DNA of 64,000 nt from Solwaraspora sp. WMMD1047 (GCF_029626155.1 NZ_JARUBL010000001.1:1612001-1676000), one strand, 5' to 3'. Positions 1 to 8,782 are shown, numbered from the stretch's first letter. Numbers and translations: made by a program. Notes: generated by a model from the letters alone, not told the origin.

Positions 1-47
1 CGACGCAAGGTGGCTGGCGGCGTCGGGCGGCTCGCGGCGCCGGGTGG

Positions 48-1019
48 CTAGCTGCGCCGGGCGGCGACCAGCCGGGCGGCCCGGCTGTCGTCGGTCAACA
101 GCGCCCGCAGCACCGGCCCGGACTCCTGCGGCCGGCCGTCGCCCCTGGTGTAGTCGTCCACCGACCGCCGGTCGGCGCCCAGCTCGTCGCCCGCGGCCAG
201 CACCGCCGCCCGGATCTGGTGGAAGTGCAGCCCCGCGATGGTCGGGTCGTCGGGTGCGTACCGGGCGGCGCTGTCGCCGGTCAGGTGCGGATAGTGCCGG
301 GCCACCTCGTGGACCGCGAGGAACGCGAGCAGCAGGTGTTCGCTGCCGGCCCGCCGCCGGCCGAGCTCGCGGGCCAGCTCCTTGGCCTCCAGCCGAGCCC
401 ACAACACCGGGGCGGCGGCGTAGTTGACGTGGACGGGCAGCAGCTGGAAGAGCCGGGCGTACAGGCCCTGGGCGCGGAACGGGCGGCGGCCGAGCAGCCG
501 GTCGCGGGTCGGCCGTAGGTGCTCCTCGACCCGGTCCGGGACCACCCGGGGGCGGCCGGTCTCCACCGCCCACCGCAGGGCCGGCAGGTCCACCCCGCAG
601 GCGCCGAGGAGTTCGACCGCCCGGTTCTCCTCGTCGTCGAGCAGACCGAGCAGGATGTCCTCGGGGCCGGGCTCGGACCGGCCGGCGGCCCGCGCCGTGG
701 TCGTGGCGTGCTGCATGGCCCGGCGGGCGGCGGGGCGGTAGTTCATCGGCTTGCGCGGCTCGACGTACCATTCGGCGCGGCCGAGCGGTGGGCCGGCCGG
801 GTCGGGCTCGGTGGCGTCGGCGCTGCGCCACCCGTCGCCGCGGGCCTGCCGCACTCCGACGACGACCGTGCGGGTCACCTCGGCGGCGTCCAGCGCGGCG
901 TCGGCGGTCCGGCCGGCCCGGCCGGTGAGCGCCAGCAGCAGATGTTCGGTGCCGACCTGGTCGCCGCCGGCGGCGCCGTACGCGGCCGCGAGCACCTGGC
1001 TGAGATTGGTCTCGGTCAT
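48..1019 (-). CDS. Clp N-terminal (Clp repeat) domain protein
   Basis: The 323-residue protein carries at least two Clp-N-like repeats. One is near residues 1-110, where EHLLLAL is the typical helix. Another is near 225-320, with the related motif SEHLLLAF. A central stretch, EDILLGLLDDEENRAVELL, also fits this repeat. No AAA+ ATPase module is present, so it is not a ClpC/ClpB unfoldase. Stand-alone Clp-N proteins are common in actinobacteria and are presumed to bind substrates or to regulate Clp. The ATG at 1019 has a short purine-rich TGAGGA just upstream. The frame stays open further upstream, but there it runs antisense-like through the neighbouring regulator. Family assignment is firm; the role is unknown. 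Confidence 0.8.
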   Translation of the reverse strand: MTETNLSQVLAAAYGAAGGDQVGTEHLLLALTGRAGRTADAALDAAEVTRTVVVGVRQARGDGWRSADATEPDPAGPPLGRAEWYVEPRKPMNYRPAARRAMQHATTTARAAGRSEPGPEDILLGLLDDEENRAVELLGACGVDLPALRWAVETGRPRVVPDRVEEHLRPTRDRLLGRRPFRAQGLYARLFQLLPVHVNYAAAPVLWARLEAKELARELGRRRAGSEHLLLAFLAVHEVARHYPHLTGDSAARYAPDDPTIAGLHFHQIRAAVLAAGDELGADRRSVDDYTRGDGRPQESGPVLRALLTDDSRAARLVAARRS

Positions 1020-1078
1020 GTCCTCAGTGCACCACCGGCCGGCCGGGCGGGCGTCGTGCGGCGGGACGAACCGGATCC

Positions 1079-1882
1079 CTATCCTTCGGTAGAGGCCCGG
1101 GTCCGCGCCGCCTCGATTCCGTCGAGCAGGACGACCAGCCCGGTGTCGAACATCTCCCGGGCCTCCTGTTCGAGGTAGGGCACGGTCTCGTCGTCGAGCT
1201 GGAAGGCGCCCTCGTTCTCCATCCGGGCCACCGTGGGGAAGCGCTCGGCGAAGTCCGGCGCCAGTTCGGTGAGCAGCGCGGAGCGGGCGTACCACCAGTC
1301 CTCGTCGCTGACGCCGGTGGCGGCGGTGGCCTGGCGTACCTCGGCGATGGTCTGGGCGGAGCCGCGGACGAACGCGAAGAGCACGCCGACCACCCGGCGG
1401 AGCGTGCGGGCCGGCAGGCCGGTGCCGGCCAGGATCCGCAGCAGCGTCTCCAGCACGGCGTACTCGTGCGGGCCGAGCACCGGGCGGGCCTGGGAGATCT
1501 GCAGGACCCAGGGGTGACGCAGGTAGAACGCCCACAGATCGCGGGCCCACGCGGCGATGGTGTGCCGCCAGCCGGCCGCCGGGTCGTATTCGGTGGGCAG
1601 CTCGGCGTGCGCCTGGTCGTACATCAATTCGAGCAGCTCGTTCTTGCTGGGCAGGTAGGTGTAGAGCGCCATGCCGGTGCGGCCGAGGCGTTCGCCGACG
1701 GTGCGCATGGAGAGCCCGGCCATGCCGTCGGCGTCGGCGACCGCGATGCCCGCCGCGACGATCATGTCGACGGTCAGGCCGGGCCGCCGGCCGGGTCCGA
1801 CCGTCGCGGGCTCACTTCCGGGGGTACGCCACAGCAGCGCCATCGAGCGGCGGGCGTCGCCCTGACCGGCGAAGACGACCAA
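1079..1882 (-). CDS. TetR/AcrR family transcriptional regulator
   Basis: A one-component repressor of about 267 residues. The N-terminal helix-turn-helix spans roughly residues 35-80 (MRTVGERLGRTGMALYTYLP). It is followed by an all-helical ligand domain of the TetR_C type seen in drug-efflux regulators. It is divergent from the UvrA-like resistance gene at 1960 and probably represses it and itself. Start choice: TTG at 1882 has a perfect AAGGAG eight bases upstream. An ATG at 1843 begins the part that looks conserved but lacks a ribosome site. The Shine-Dalgarno overlaps the left arm of a palindrome in the shared promoter region, which suits autoregulation. The inducer is unknown. Confidence 0.88.
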   Translation of the reverse strand: MVVFAGQGDARRSMALLWRTPGSEPATVGPGRRPGLTVDMIVAAGIAVADADGMAGLSMRTVGERLGRTGMALYTYLPSKNELLELMYDQAHAELPTEYDPAAGWRHTIAAWARDLWAFYLRHPWVLQISQARPVLGPHEYAVLETLLRILAGTGLPARTLRRVVGVLFAFVRGSAQTIAEVRQATAATGVSDEDWWYARSALLTELAPDFAERFPTVARMENEGAFQLDDETVPYLEQEAREMFDTGLVVLLDGIEAARTRASTEG

Positions 1883-1892
1883 CGTTGCAACT

Positions 1893-1941
1893 CCTTAGGG
1901 CATAAAGTAATCTCGTCGGGTTAATATTTTACGGCCTAAGG
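1893..1941. promoter_or_regulatory. Palindromic operator between tetR-like and UvrA-like genes
   Basis: An inverted repeat has 14-base arms at 1893-1906 and 1928-1941 (CCTTAGG/CCTAAGG outer cores, 12 of 14 positions pairing), separated by 21 AT-rich bases. It sits in the 77-bp gap between divergent genes and covers the TetR gene's ribosome site, so binding could block both directions. Assignment to the adjacent TetR is inference. Confidence 0.6.
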
Positions 1942-1959
1942 TTATCAGGGGGATATCCG

Positions 1960-4227
1960 ATGGAACGGTCCGCGGCCGACAGCCACGACGTGATCCAGGT
2001 CCGGGGCGCCCGGGAGAACAACCTCGCCGACGTCTCGGTCGACATCCCGAAGCGCCGGCTGACCGTCTTCACCGGGGTCTCCGGGTCCGGTAAGTCCTCG
2101 CTGGTGTTCGGCACCATCGCCGCCGAGTCACGGCGACTGATCAACGAGACCTACACCGCGTTCCTCCAGTCGTTCATGCCGAGCCAGTCCCGGCCGGACG
2201 TGGACGCGCTGCGCAACCTCAGCGCGGCGATCATCGTCGACCAGGAGCGGATGGGCGCCAACTCGCGATCGACGGTCGGCACCGCCACCGACGCGTACAC
2301 GATGTTGCGGATCATCTTCAGCCGGCTCGGCACGCCGCAGGCCGGACCCTCGACCGCCTTCAGCTTCAACGCCCCCGACGGCATGTGCCCGGAGTGCGAG
2401 GGGCTGGGCCGGGTGTCGGCGGTCGACGTAAACGAACTCGTCGACGTCGAGAAGTCCCTGAACGAGGGCGCCATCACCGTCCCGAACTTCGGCCCGGACA
2501 CCTGGTACTGGAAGGGCCTGGCCCACTCCGGACTCTACGACCCGGACCTTCCGCTCAAGGACTTCACCGAGCAGCAGTGGGCCGACTTCCTGCACAAGCC
2601 GGCCACCAAGATGAAGATCGGCGGAATGAACACCACCTACGAGGGGCTGGTGGTCAAGGTGCAGCGGCTCTACCTGTCCAAGGACCGGGAGTCGATGCAG
2701 CCGCACATCCGGTCCTTCGTGGACCGGGCGGTCACCTTCACCACCTGCGGCGCCTGCGACGGCGCCCGGCTCAACCAGGCCGCCCTCGCCGCGAAGATCA
2801 AAGACCGTAACATCGCCGACTGCGCGGCCATGCAGATCAGCGACCTGGCCGAGTTCGTCCGCGACCTCAAGGACGACTCGGTCGGCCCGCTGCTGGACAC
2901 CCTCGGCGGGACGCTCGACTCGCTCGTCGAGATCGGGCTGGGCTACCTGAGCCTCGACCGCGAGTCGGGCACCCTCTCCGGCGGCGAGGCGCAACGGGTC
3001 AAGATGGTCCGGCACCTGGGCTCCAGCCTGACCGACGTCACCTACGTCTTCGACGAGCCCACCGTCGGGCTGCACCCGCACGACATCGCCCGGATGAACG
3101 ACCTGCTGCTGCGGCTGCGCGACAAGGGCAACACCGTACTGGTGGTCGAGCACAAACCCGAGGTCATCGAGATCGCCGATCATGTGGTGGATCTCGGACC
3201 GGGCGCCGGCCCGGCCGGCGGCCAGATCTGCTTCACCGGGAACGTGGCCGGGCTGCGCCGCTCCGGCACCCTCACCGGCCGGCACCTGGACCACCGGGTC
3301 GGGCTGCGGGACCATCCGCGCCAGCCGCGCGGCCACCTGTCGATCACCGGCGCCACCCTGCACAACCTGCGCGACGTCAGCGTCGACATCCCGCTCGGCG
3401 TGCTGACCGTGGTCACCGGCGTCGCCGGCTCCGGCAAGAGTTCGCTGATCTACGGCTCGCTGCCGCGCCGGGACGGGGTGGTGGTGGTCGACCAGTCGGC
3501 GATCCGGGGCTCCCGGCGCAGCAACCCGGCCACCTACACCGGCCTGCTCGACCCGATCCGGGCCGCCTTCGCCAAGGCCAACGGCGTCAAGGCCGCCCTG
3601 TTCAGCGCCAACTCCGAGGGCGCCTGCCCGAACTGCAAGGGGATCGGGCTGGTCTACACCGACCTGGCGATGATGGCCGGGGTGGCGACCGTCTGCGAGC
3701 AGTGCGAGGGCCGGCGGTTCACCCCGCAGGTGCTCACCTACCGGCTGCGCGGCAAGGACATCAGCCAGGTGCTGGCGATGCCGGTCACCGAGGCCAGGGA
3801 GTTCTTCCCGGGCGGCGCGGCCCGGGTCATCCTGGACCGGCTCGCCGACGTCGGCCTCGGCTACCTGGGTCTCGGTCAGCCGCTGACCACGCTCTCCGGC
3901 GGCGAGCGGCAGCGGCTCAAGCTCGCCATCCACATGGCCGAGAAGGCCGGCACCTACCTGCTCGACGAGCCGACCAGCGGCCTGCACCTGGCCGACGTGG
4001 ACCAGCTCCTGGCCCTGCTGGACCGCCTGGTCGACGCCGGCAACACGGTGGTCGTCATCGAGCACCACCAAGCGGTGATGGCGCACGCCGACTGGATCGT
4101 CGACCTGGGCCCCGGCGCCGGCCACGACGGGGGCCGGGTCGTCTTCACCGGTACGCCGACAGACCTGATCGCCCACGGCAACACCCTCACCGCCCGCCAC
4201 CTCGCCACCTACGTCAACGCCCCCTGA
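1960..4227 (+). CDS. UvrA-like ABC ATPase, DrrC-type drug resistance protein
   Basis: 755 residues with two ABC ATPase cassettes. The first Walker A (GVSGSGKSS) is near residues 39-47, signature LSGGEAQRV near 338 and Walker [11 protein letters not shown] near 363. The second cassette has GVAGSGKSS near 486, LSGGERQRL near 644 and [10 protein letters not shown] near 667. CxxC pairs occur near 143 (CPECEG), 264 (CGACDG), 555 (CPNCKG) and 580 (CEQCEG). It is about 200 residues shorter than housekeeping UvrA, consistent with UvrA2/DrrC-like proteins that lack the UvrB-interaction part. These remove intercalating drugs from DNA or protect it. The divergent TetR gene supports inducible resistance. 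A BLAST comparison with DrrC would separate the two subclasses. Confidence 0.88.
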   Translation: MERSAADSHDVIQVRGARENNLADVSVDIPKRRLTVFTGVSGSGKSSLVFGTIAAESRRLINETYTAFLQSFMPSQSRPDVDALRNLSAAIIVDQERMGANSRSTVGTATDAYTMLRIIFSRLGTPQAGPSTAFSFNAPDGMCPECEGLGRVSAVDVNELVDVEKSLNEGAITVPNFGPDTWYWKGLAHSGLYDPDLPLKDFTEQQWADFLHKPATKMKIGGMNTTYEGLVVKVQRLYLSKDRESMQPHIRSFVDRAVTFTTCGACDGARLNQAALAAKIKDRNIADCAAMQISDLAEFVRDLKDDSVGPLLDTLGGTLDSLVEIGLGYLSLDRESGTLSGGEAQRVKMVRHLGSSLTDVTYVFDEPTVGLHPHDIARMNDLLLRLRDKGNTVLVVEHKPEVIEIADHVVDLGPGAGPAGGQICFTGNVAGLRRSGTLTGRHLDHRVGLRDHPRQPRGHLSITGATLHNLRDVSVDIPLGVLTVVTGVAGSGKSSLIYGSLPRRDGVVVVDQSAIRGSRRSNPATYTGLLDPIRAAFAKANGVKAALFSANSEGACPNCKGIGLVYTDLAMMAGVATVCEQCEGRRFTPQVLTYRLRGKDISQVLAMPVTEAREFFPGGAARVILDRLADVGLGYLGLGQPLTTLSGGERQRLKLAIHMAEKAGTYLLDEPTSGLHLADVDQLLALLDRLVDAGNTVVVIEHHQAVMAHADWIVDLGPGAGHDGGRVVFTGTPTDLIAHGNTLTARHLATYVNAP

Positions 4228-4262
4228 CCACCGCCCGCGGCGCCACCCACCGCCCGCCGCCG

Positions 4263-4322
4263 GCGGTCCGTCGCCCGCCACTGCCCACTGCCGCGGTCCG
4301 TCGCCCGCCACTGCCGACTGCC
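4263..4322. repeat. 30-bp tandem repeat, two copies
   Basis: Units 4263-4292 and 4293-4322 differ at one base. Degenerate fragments (GTCGCCCGC, CGGTCCT) continue to about 4370. The repeat lies between convergent genes and codes for nothing evident. The rest of the gap 4228-4506 holds only this repeat and the hairpin at 4430-4492. Confidence 0.75.
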
Positions 4323-4429
4323 CGTCGCCCGCGGTCCTTCGCCCGCCGCCGTCTGCGGTCCTCCGCCGCCGGGCCGCCGCCCGCTGTCCGGCGGGCATCG
4401 ACATCTGTCGAGTGCCGGGCGCAGCCGCC

Positions 4430-4492
4430 GCACGAGGTGAACGTCAGTTACCCTACGATCGAGTTTTAGGGTAACTGGTGTTCACCTCGTGC
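4430..4492. terminator. Large bidirectional hairpin between convergent genes
   Basis: Arms 4430-4455 and 4467-4492 are 26 bases each with 24 paired positions, around an 11-base loop. The structure sits between the ends of the UvrA-like gene (+) and the phosphotransferase gene (-). It lacks a long T-run, as is usual for actinobacterial terminators. A bidirectional terminator is the simplest reading. Confidence 0.8.
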
Positions 4493-4506
4493 TCGGTCGG
4501 CGGTAG

Positions 4507-5490
4507 TCAGGCGCGGGCGAGCAGCCCGACGGACGTCATCGCCTCGCTGCCGCCGGGGGTGTCGTCGTGCTCGGCGGCCCAGAGCGCCCACTCGACCAGC
4601 CGGGCCAGTGCCCAGCGGCGGATCCGGTCGGGCTCCAGCTCCAGTTCGTCGGCGAGCAGGGCCAGCCGGCGCCGTAGCGTCCGGACCGGGTCGGAGTGCG
4701 TGAACGGGTCGTCGATCTGCTCCAGCAGCGGCCACGGGTCGTAGGCCGGGTCACCGACCATCGGCTTCGGGTCGATCGCCAGCCAGCCACCGTTCCCGAC
4801 CGAGCCGGCTGCGGTGGTGCCGGCTGCGGTGGTGCTGGCTGCGGTGGTGCCGGCTGAGGTGGACAGGATGTTGCCGGGGTTGGCGTCGCCGTGCAGCAGG
4901 ACGGTCCGGTCCGCCGTCGCGGGCAGCGTGCGCAGCAACTCGATGCCGTCGGCCACCAGGCCGGGGTCGTAGCCGGGGCGCAGCCGGGCCATCCGGTCGG
5001 CGGCGAGATCGGCCCAGCCGGCCGTGACCGGAGCGAGCCGGGGGATGTCGTCGCCGGGTTCGGGTAGCGGCGCCTGCCACAGCTTCCGCAGCACCTCGCA
5101 GCCGGCACGTAGCCGGTCGTCGGCCGGCGCCGGGTCCGTCGCCAGTTCCGTGCCGGGCTGGCAGCGCTGCAGCAGCAGGGCGTGCCGATCCGGATCGTGG
5201 GCGAGCAGCCGCACCGCGCCCCGGCCGTTCCACAACCGTAAGGCGACCGGTTCGCCGTACATCTCCGGGTGCGGCCAGCCGATCTTGACGATCGCGGGGG
5301 TGCCGTCGGGCAGCTCGGCCGGCGCGACCCAACTGCAGCTCCCGCCATGCAGCGGCGGCGACAACCGCAACCGGTACGCCCGCCGCACCTGCTCGATCAG
5401 CTCGGGCAGCTCGTCGAGCCAGGATCGGGCCGCCGGCAGCCGGCGCAGGTTCGCCACCACCGGCAGGGTTGCCGGCACCCACTCGGACAA
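4507..5490 (-). CDS. Aminoglycoside/hydroxyurea-type antibiotic phosphotransferase
   Basis: A 327-residue kinase of the APH(6)-like fold. The catalytic loop LLHGDANPGNIL lies near residues 205-216. The metal-binding segment AIDPKPMVGDPAYD follows near 243-256. ATP-side residues are in PAIVKIGWPHPE near 66-77. The family phosphorylates aminoglycosides such as streptomycin, or hydroxyurea; the true substrate cannot be read here. Start: TTG at 5490 with a GAGGGGG ribosome site eight bases upstream. The longer frame upstream is arginine/proline-rich shadow. Between the catalytic loop and the DPK motif lies a Thr/Ala/Gly insertion made by four 15-bp repeats. Some relatives of this family sit in antibiotic producers as self-resistance genes. 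Confidence 0.82.
   Translation of the reverse strand: MSEWVPATLPVVANLRRLPAARSWLDELPELIEQVRRAYRLRLSPPLHGGSCSWVAPAELPDGTPAIVKIGWPHPEMYGEPVALRLWNGRGAVRLLAHDPDRHALLLQRCQPGTELATDPAPADDRLRAGCEVLRKLWQAPLPEPGDDIPRLAPVTAGWADLAADRMARLRPGYDPGLVADGIELLRTLPATADRTVLLHGDANPGNILSTSAGTTAASTTAAGTTAAGSVGNGGWLAIDPKPMVGDPAYDPWPLLEQIDDPFTHSDPVRTLRRRLALLADELELEPDRIRRWALARLVEWALWAAEHDDTPGGSEAMTSVGLLARA
4804..4863. repeat. 15-bp in-frame minisatellite inside the phosphotransferase gene
   Basis: Four consecutive 15-bp units (4804-4818, 4819-4833, 4834-4848, 4849-4863) differ at only a few bases and encode a Thr-Thr-Ala-Ala-Gly type repeat. It lies in a surface loop between catalytic motifs, so copy-number change would preserve the frame. 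Confidence 0.85.
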
Positions 5491-5519
5491 TGCGGCACCC
5501 CCCTCGTCGTACTCGCGGC

Positions 5520-5550
5520 TTGACCCTCGACCGGGTCGAGGCTCAAGGAT
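5520..5550 (+). promoter_or_regulatory. MerR-type promoter/operator with 19-bp spacer
   Basis: A -35 TTGACC (5520-5525) and a -10-like AAGGAT (5545-5550) are separated by exactly 19 bases. The spacer is filled by a dyad covering 5520-5546 with 12 of 13 pairs matching. Over-long spacers with a central palindrome are the hallmark of MerR-family activated promoters. It points to the gene starting at 5601. No MerR gene is adjacent. Confidence 0.7.
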
Positions 5551-5600
5551 CGCATCCACGGCCGGGACGCCCGCACACCGTGAAAGAGAGGACCGCCTAC

Positions 5601-6077
5601 ATGGACGAGACGCTGACGAGGATCGCCGCCGCGGTCGAACGCGGCCGGTCCGGTGCGCCGGGTCCGGCCCGGGACGAGTTGACCGCGCTCTGGGCCGAGA
5701 TCGGGCCGACCGGCGACCCGTTCCACCGGTGCACCCTGGCGCACTACCTGGCCGACCTGCAGGAGAGCGCCGAGGCCGAGCTGGAATGGGACAGTCGGGC
5801 GTTGGCGGCGGCGACCGAGCTGACCGACGAGCGGGTCCAGCGGCACGATGCGGCACTGCGGGTCCAGGCATTCCTGCCGTCGCTGCATCTGAACCTCGCT
5901 GACGTACACCGCCGGCTGGCCGACCCGCAGCTGGCCCGGCAGCATCTGGCGGCGGCCCGCGAGCTGCTCCACCTGCTGCCGGCGGACGCCTACGGCGCGA
6001 TGGTCCGGGCCGGCGTCGACCACGTCACCTGGGCGCTCGACACCGGTTCGACGGCCCGGCTCGACAGTCACCCCTGA
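5601..6077 (+). CDS. Conserved helical protein, TPR-like, unknown function
   Basis: A 158-residue soluble protein with alternating helical segments, such as DPFHRCTLAHYLADLQE (about residues 47-63) and LNLADVHRRLADPQLARQHL (about 97-116). The pattern resembles short tetratricopeptide-like proteins found in streptomycetes and relatives. No catalytic motif is visible. Start ATG 5601 follows GAAAGAGAGGA, a good ribosome site. The promoter region contains a MerR-type operator, so expression may respond to a redox, metal or drug signal. The stop overlaps the convergent LtrA gene by ten bases. Function unknown; a coding region is likely from the ribosome site and codon bias. Confidence 0.72.
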   Translation: MDETLTRIAAAVERGRSGAPGPARDELTALWAEIGPTGDPFHRCTLAHYLADLQESAEAELEWDSRALAAATELTDERVQRHDAALRVQAFLPSLHLNLADVHRRLADPQLARQHLAAARELLHLLPADAYGAMVRAGVDHVTWALDTGSTARLDSHP

Positions 6078-7252
6078 GGGTGGGGCAGTCGTGGCGGGTG
6101 GCGCCGGACGCCGATCGCGTGCCAGATCGCGGCGCCGCCCACCACGCCGGTCGCCGCCCAGGAGAGCGTCACCGCTTCGAGGTGCGGTCCGGCCGGCACC
6201 AGCGCGGCCAGCGCCGCCAGCGCGACCAGCAACGGTGCCGGGAGGACCCCGAAGACCGCCCGCTTGAACAGCAGGTAGCCGGCGAGGAAGAGCGCCGGTC
6301 CGCCGAGCACGCTGGCGATCGTCGCGGTGTCCGCCGGGTCGCCGGGATGGTGCAGGGCCAGGTCGTCGCCGACCGCGGTCACGATGATCCCGGCCACCAT
6401 CGGGATGTGGTAGTAGGTGTAGGCGGAGCGGCCCAGCCCGCCGGGATCGTCGGCCCCGGCGATCACGTCGCTGGCCGCCTCGGCCGCCCGGTCGAAGTAG
6501 ATCCACCACAGCGCCACCGTGCCGCCGAACGCCGCGCCGAACGCCGCCAGGGTGAGCCCGGTCGGCGGGACGTCGCCGAAGACCGCGCCGGTGATCAGGA
6601 TCGATTCGCCCAGTGCGATGATCATCAGCAGTCGGCTCCGCTCGGCGAGATGGCTGCCGGTGATCGGCCAGTCCCGGGTGCCGGAGCGGCCGAGTTTCGG
6701 CAGGTAGAAACCGATGGCGGCGGCACCGGTGTCGACGGCGGCGGCGACCGCCCAGAGCCCGAGCCGTAGCTCCTCGGCGCTGAGGCCGCCGGCCACCCAG
6801 AACCCGGCCGACAGCGTCCGCCAGGGCAGGATCCGCAGGAAGTTGCGGCGCATCCCGGTGTCGGCCCGCAACAGGACCACCGCGTACGCGCTGCGCCCGA
6901 CCTGCATCGTCGCGTACGCGGCGGCGAACCACAGACCCCGGTCGCCGTACGCCTCGGGGATGGATGCGGACATCACCAGGCTGGCGCCCATCACGGACAG
7001 CAGCAGTGCGCGCATCCGCAGCCGGTCCGGGTCGACCCAGTTGGCCAGCCAGGCGGTGTCCTGCCACGCCCACCAGATGGCGAAGAGCAGGATGCCGGCC
7101 TCCGCCACCCCCCGCAGGGTCAGGTGGTCGAGCAGCAGGTGGGTCAACTGGGTCACGGCGAGCACGTACACCAGGTCGAAGAAGAGCTCGACCAGGCTCA
7201 CCCGGCGGCTCTCGTCCCGGGTCCGGAGTACGCCGCCGTCCCCCTCTGTCAT
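6068..7252 (-). CDS. Low temperature requirement protein A (LtrA) family membrane protein
   Basis: 394 residues with about ten hydrophobic segments. The family signature SLVELFFDLVYVLAVTQLTH opens the protein near residues 17-36, and ALGESILITG lies near 217-226. LtrA-type proteins were named from Listeria growth at low temperature; their biochemical activity is unknown. They sit in the cytoplasmic membrane. Start ATG 7252 has GCAGGAGC upstream. It overlaps the convergent upstream gene by ten bases. The next minus-strand genes begin 70 bases away and are unrelated in function, so a shared operon is uncertain. Confidence 0.88.
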   Translation of the reverse strand: MTEGDGGVLRTRDESRRVSLVELFFDLVYVLAVTQLTHLLLDHLTLRGVAEAGILLFAIWWAWQDTAWLANWVDPDRLRMRALLLSVMGASLVMSASIPEAYGDRGLWFAAAYATMQVGRSAYAVVLLRADTGMRRNFLRILPWRTLSAGFWVAGGLSAEELRLGLWAVAAAVDTGAAAIGFYLPKLGRSGTRDWPITGSHLAERSRLLMIIALGESILITGAVFGDVPPTGLTLAAFGAAFGGTVALWWIYFDRAAEAASDVIAGADDPGGLGRSAYTYYHIPMVAGIIVTAVGDDLALHHPGDPADTATIASVLGGPALFLAGYLLFKRAVFGVLPAPLLVALAALAALVPAGPHLEAVTLSWAATGVVGGAAIWHAIGVRRHPPRLPHPQG

Positions 7253-7322
7253 TCCGACTCGCTCCTGCCCGTCTCGCCCGAAATGCACGATACGAGAATT
7301 CGATGGTCGAGTCTCCGGAACG

Positions 7323-8027
7323 CTATCCGGCGATGGTGCGGACACCGAGGCCGACGAGGATGCCGCCGGCCAACCGGTTGAGCGCCCGCAGAGCCGTCGG
7401 ACCGCGCAGCAGCCGGGCGGCGGTGTGCGACAGCACGGTCCAGCCGGCCAGCCAGGCGGTGTGCAGCACCGCGTGGCCGGTGGCCAGCGCCAGCATGGCC
7501 GGTAGGACAGTGGCACCGGGCTGGAGGAACTGCGGCGCGAGGGTCAGGTAGATGGCGGCGGCCTTCGGATTGAGCACGTTGCCGAGCAGCCCCTGCAGGT
7601 ACGGGTGGCGGGCCCGGGCTGGCAACCAGCGCCTGCGCCGGGCGCCGGCCGCGCCGACCTCCCGGCTCCCGGCGCCTTCCCGCCGCATGGCGGCCCCCCG
7701 ACTCCCGGCGCCTTCCCGGCGCGCGGCGGCTCCCCGCCGCCCGGCGGCGGACCAGATCAGCCAGAGGCCGAGCGCGACCAGATAGCCGGCGCCGATGGTC
7801 TTCACGAGCCAGAGGGCCTGCGCCGACCGCAGCAGCAGCGCGGCCAGCCCGGCGGCGGCCAGGCAGGCGTGGAGGTAGAGCCCGGTGACCGTACCCAGAA
7901 TCACCCACCAGCCGGGCCGGCGGCCGTTCGCGGCGACCTGCGAGACGACCAGGGTCAGGCTGGTGCCGGGGGTGAGGGTGATCGGCGCGACGGCGAGCAC
8001 GAAGGCCGCCGTCGCGACTCCGCGCAC
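7323..8027 (-). CDS. LysE/RhtB family exporter
   Basis: 234 residues with five to six membrane helices. The N-terminal ITLTPGTSLTLVVSQVAANG motif matches the family's conserved PGP-like region, and GLLGNVLNPKAAAIYLTL is the second signature. Such proteins export amino acids, homoserine lactones or related molecules; the substrate is not predictable. The cytoplasmic loop near residues 95-125 is expanded by two 36-bp repeats rich in Arg, Gly and Ala. The GTG start at 8027 directly abuts the stop of the metallophosphoesterase gene (TAG then GTG), so translation is probably coupled. Confidence 0.85.
   Translation of the reverse strand: MRGVATAAFVLAVAPITLTPGTSLTLVVSQVAANGRRPGWWVILGTVTGLYLHACLAAAGLAALLLRSAQALWLVKTIGAGYLVALGLWLIWSAAGRRGAAARREGAGSRGAAMRREGAGSREVGAAGARRRRWLPARARHPYLQGLLGNVLNPKAAAIYLTLAPQFLQPGATVLPAMLALATGHAVLHTAWLAGWTVLSHTAARLLRGPTALRALNRLAGGILVGLGVRTIAG
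7666..7737. repeat. 36-bp in-frame tandem repeat inside the LysE-type gene
   Basis: Units 7666-7701 and 7702-7737 share most positions and encode a 12-residue Arg/Glu/Gly/Ser repeat in a cytoplasmic loop. The period is a multiple of three, so the frame is kept. Confidence 0.75.
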
Positions 8028-8774
8028 CTAGCCGACCACGCGGTAGTGGGTGGTGAGCCGGCGCTCGTCGTCGAGCAGGTGGAAGGCGATGCCGGGCGGC
8101 GCGGCCAGGTCGACGAGCGGGCCGGGCCCCTCCCAGGGCAGCCGCATGGTGGAGACCACGCCCGGTGCGATGAGCAGTGGCCGGCCGGCGAACGTGGTGG
8201 CCGCGGCGGTGTGCGCGTGCCCGGTGAGCACCGCGACGACCTGCGGGTGGGCCGCGATCAGATCGGCCAGCGGTTCGGCGGGGGCCAACCGGATCGAATC
8301 CACCACCGGGTGGGAGAGCCGGACGGGCGGGTGGTGACAGGCCACGAAGACCGGCGCCTCCGGCGGCGTGGTGGCGAGCTGGTCGCCGAGCCAGTCCAGG
8401 GTCTCAGCGTCGAGCCGGCCGTCGTTGCGGCCGGGGATGCTGGAGTCGCAGAGCAGGAAGACCGCGCCGGCCACGTCGTACCGGGCGTTGATCGGCCTGT
8501 CACCGCCGTCCGGGTCGGTCAGCAGACCTCTGCGGTACGCGTCCCGCACGTCGTGGTTGCCGGGGCAGACCAGCACCGGGTACGGCGACGCGAACAGCTT
8601 GGCGGCAAGTTGGTACTCGGCCAGCTCGCCATGGTCGGCGATGTCCCCGGTCACCAGGATGACGTCGGGCGGCTGGGGGAGCGCGTGCAGGTGGTCCCAG
8701 ATCCGGGCGGTGCGCTCGGCCGATCTGGGGTCGTCGTCGAGGTGGGTGTCGCTGATGTGGGCTATCAGGAGCAT
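8028..8774 (-). CDS. Calcineurin-like metallophosphoesterase, CpdA-type
   Basis: A 248-residue hydrolase. Metal motifs appear in order: DTHL near residues 9-12, GDIADHGE near 43-50, GNHD near 72-75, CHHPP near 152-156 and GHAHT near 190-194. This is the class III cyclic nucleotide phosphodiesterase/Rv0805-like architecture, and cAMP or another phosphodiester could be the substrate. The start is the ATG at 8774, with GGAG-like bases in front. It is first in a two-gene unit with the LysE exporter. The regulator at 8867 is divergent, and a palindrome in the gap may control both. Confidence 0.85.
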   Translation of the reverse strand: MLLIAHISDTHLDDDPRSAERTARIWDHLHALPQPPDVILVTGDIADHGELAEYQLAAKLFASPYPVLVCPGNHDVRDAYRRGLLTDPDGGDRPINARYDVAGAVFLLCDSSIPGRNDGRLDAETLDWLGDQLATTPPEAPVFVACHHPPVRLSHPVVDSIRLAPAEPLADLIAAHPQVVAVLTGHAHTAAATTFAGRPLLIAPGVVSTMRLPWEGPGPLVDLAAPPGIAFHLLDDERRLTTHYRVVG

Positions 8775-8782
8775 CGCCTCTC

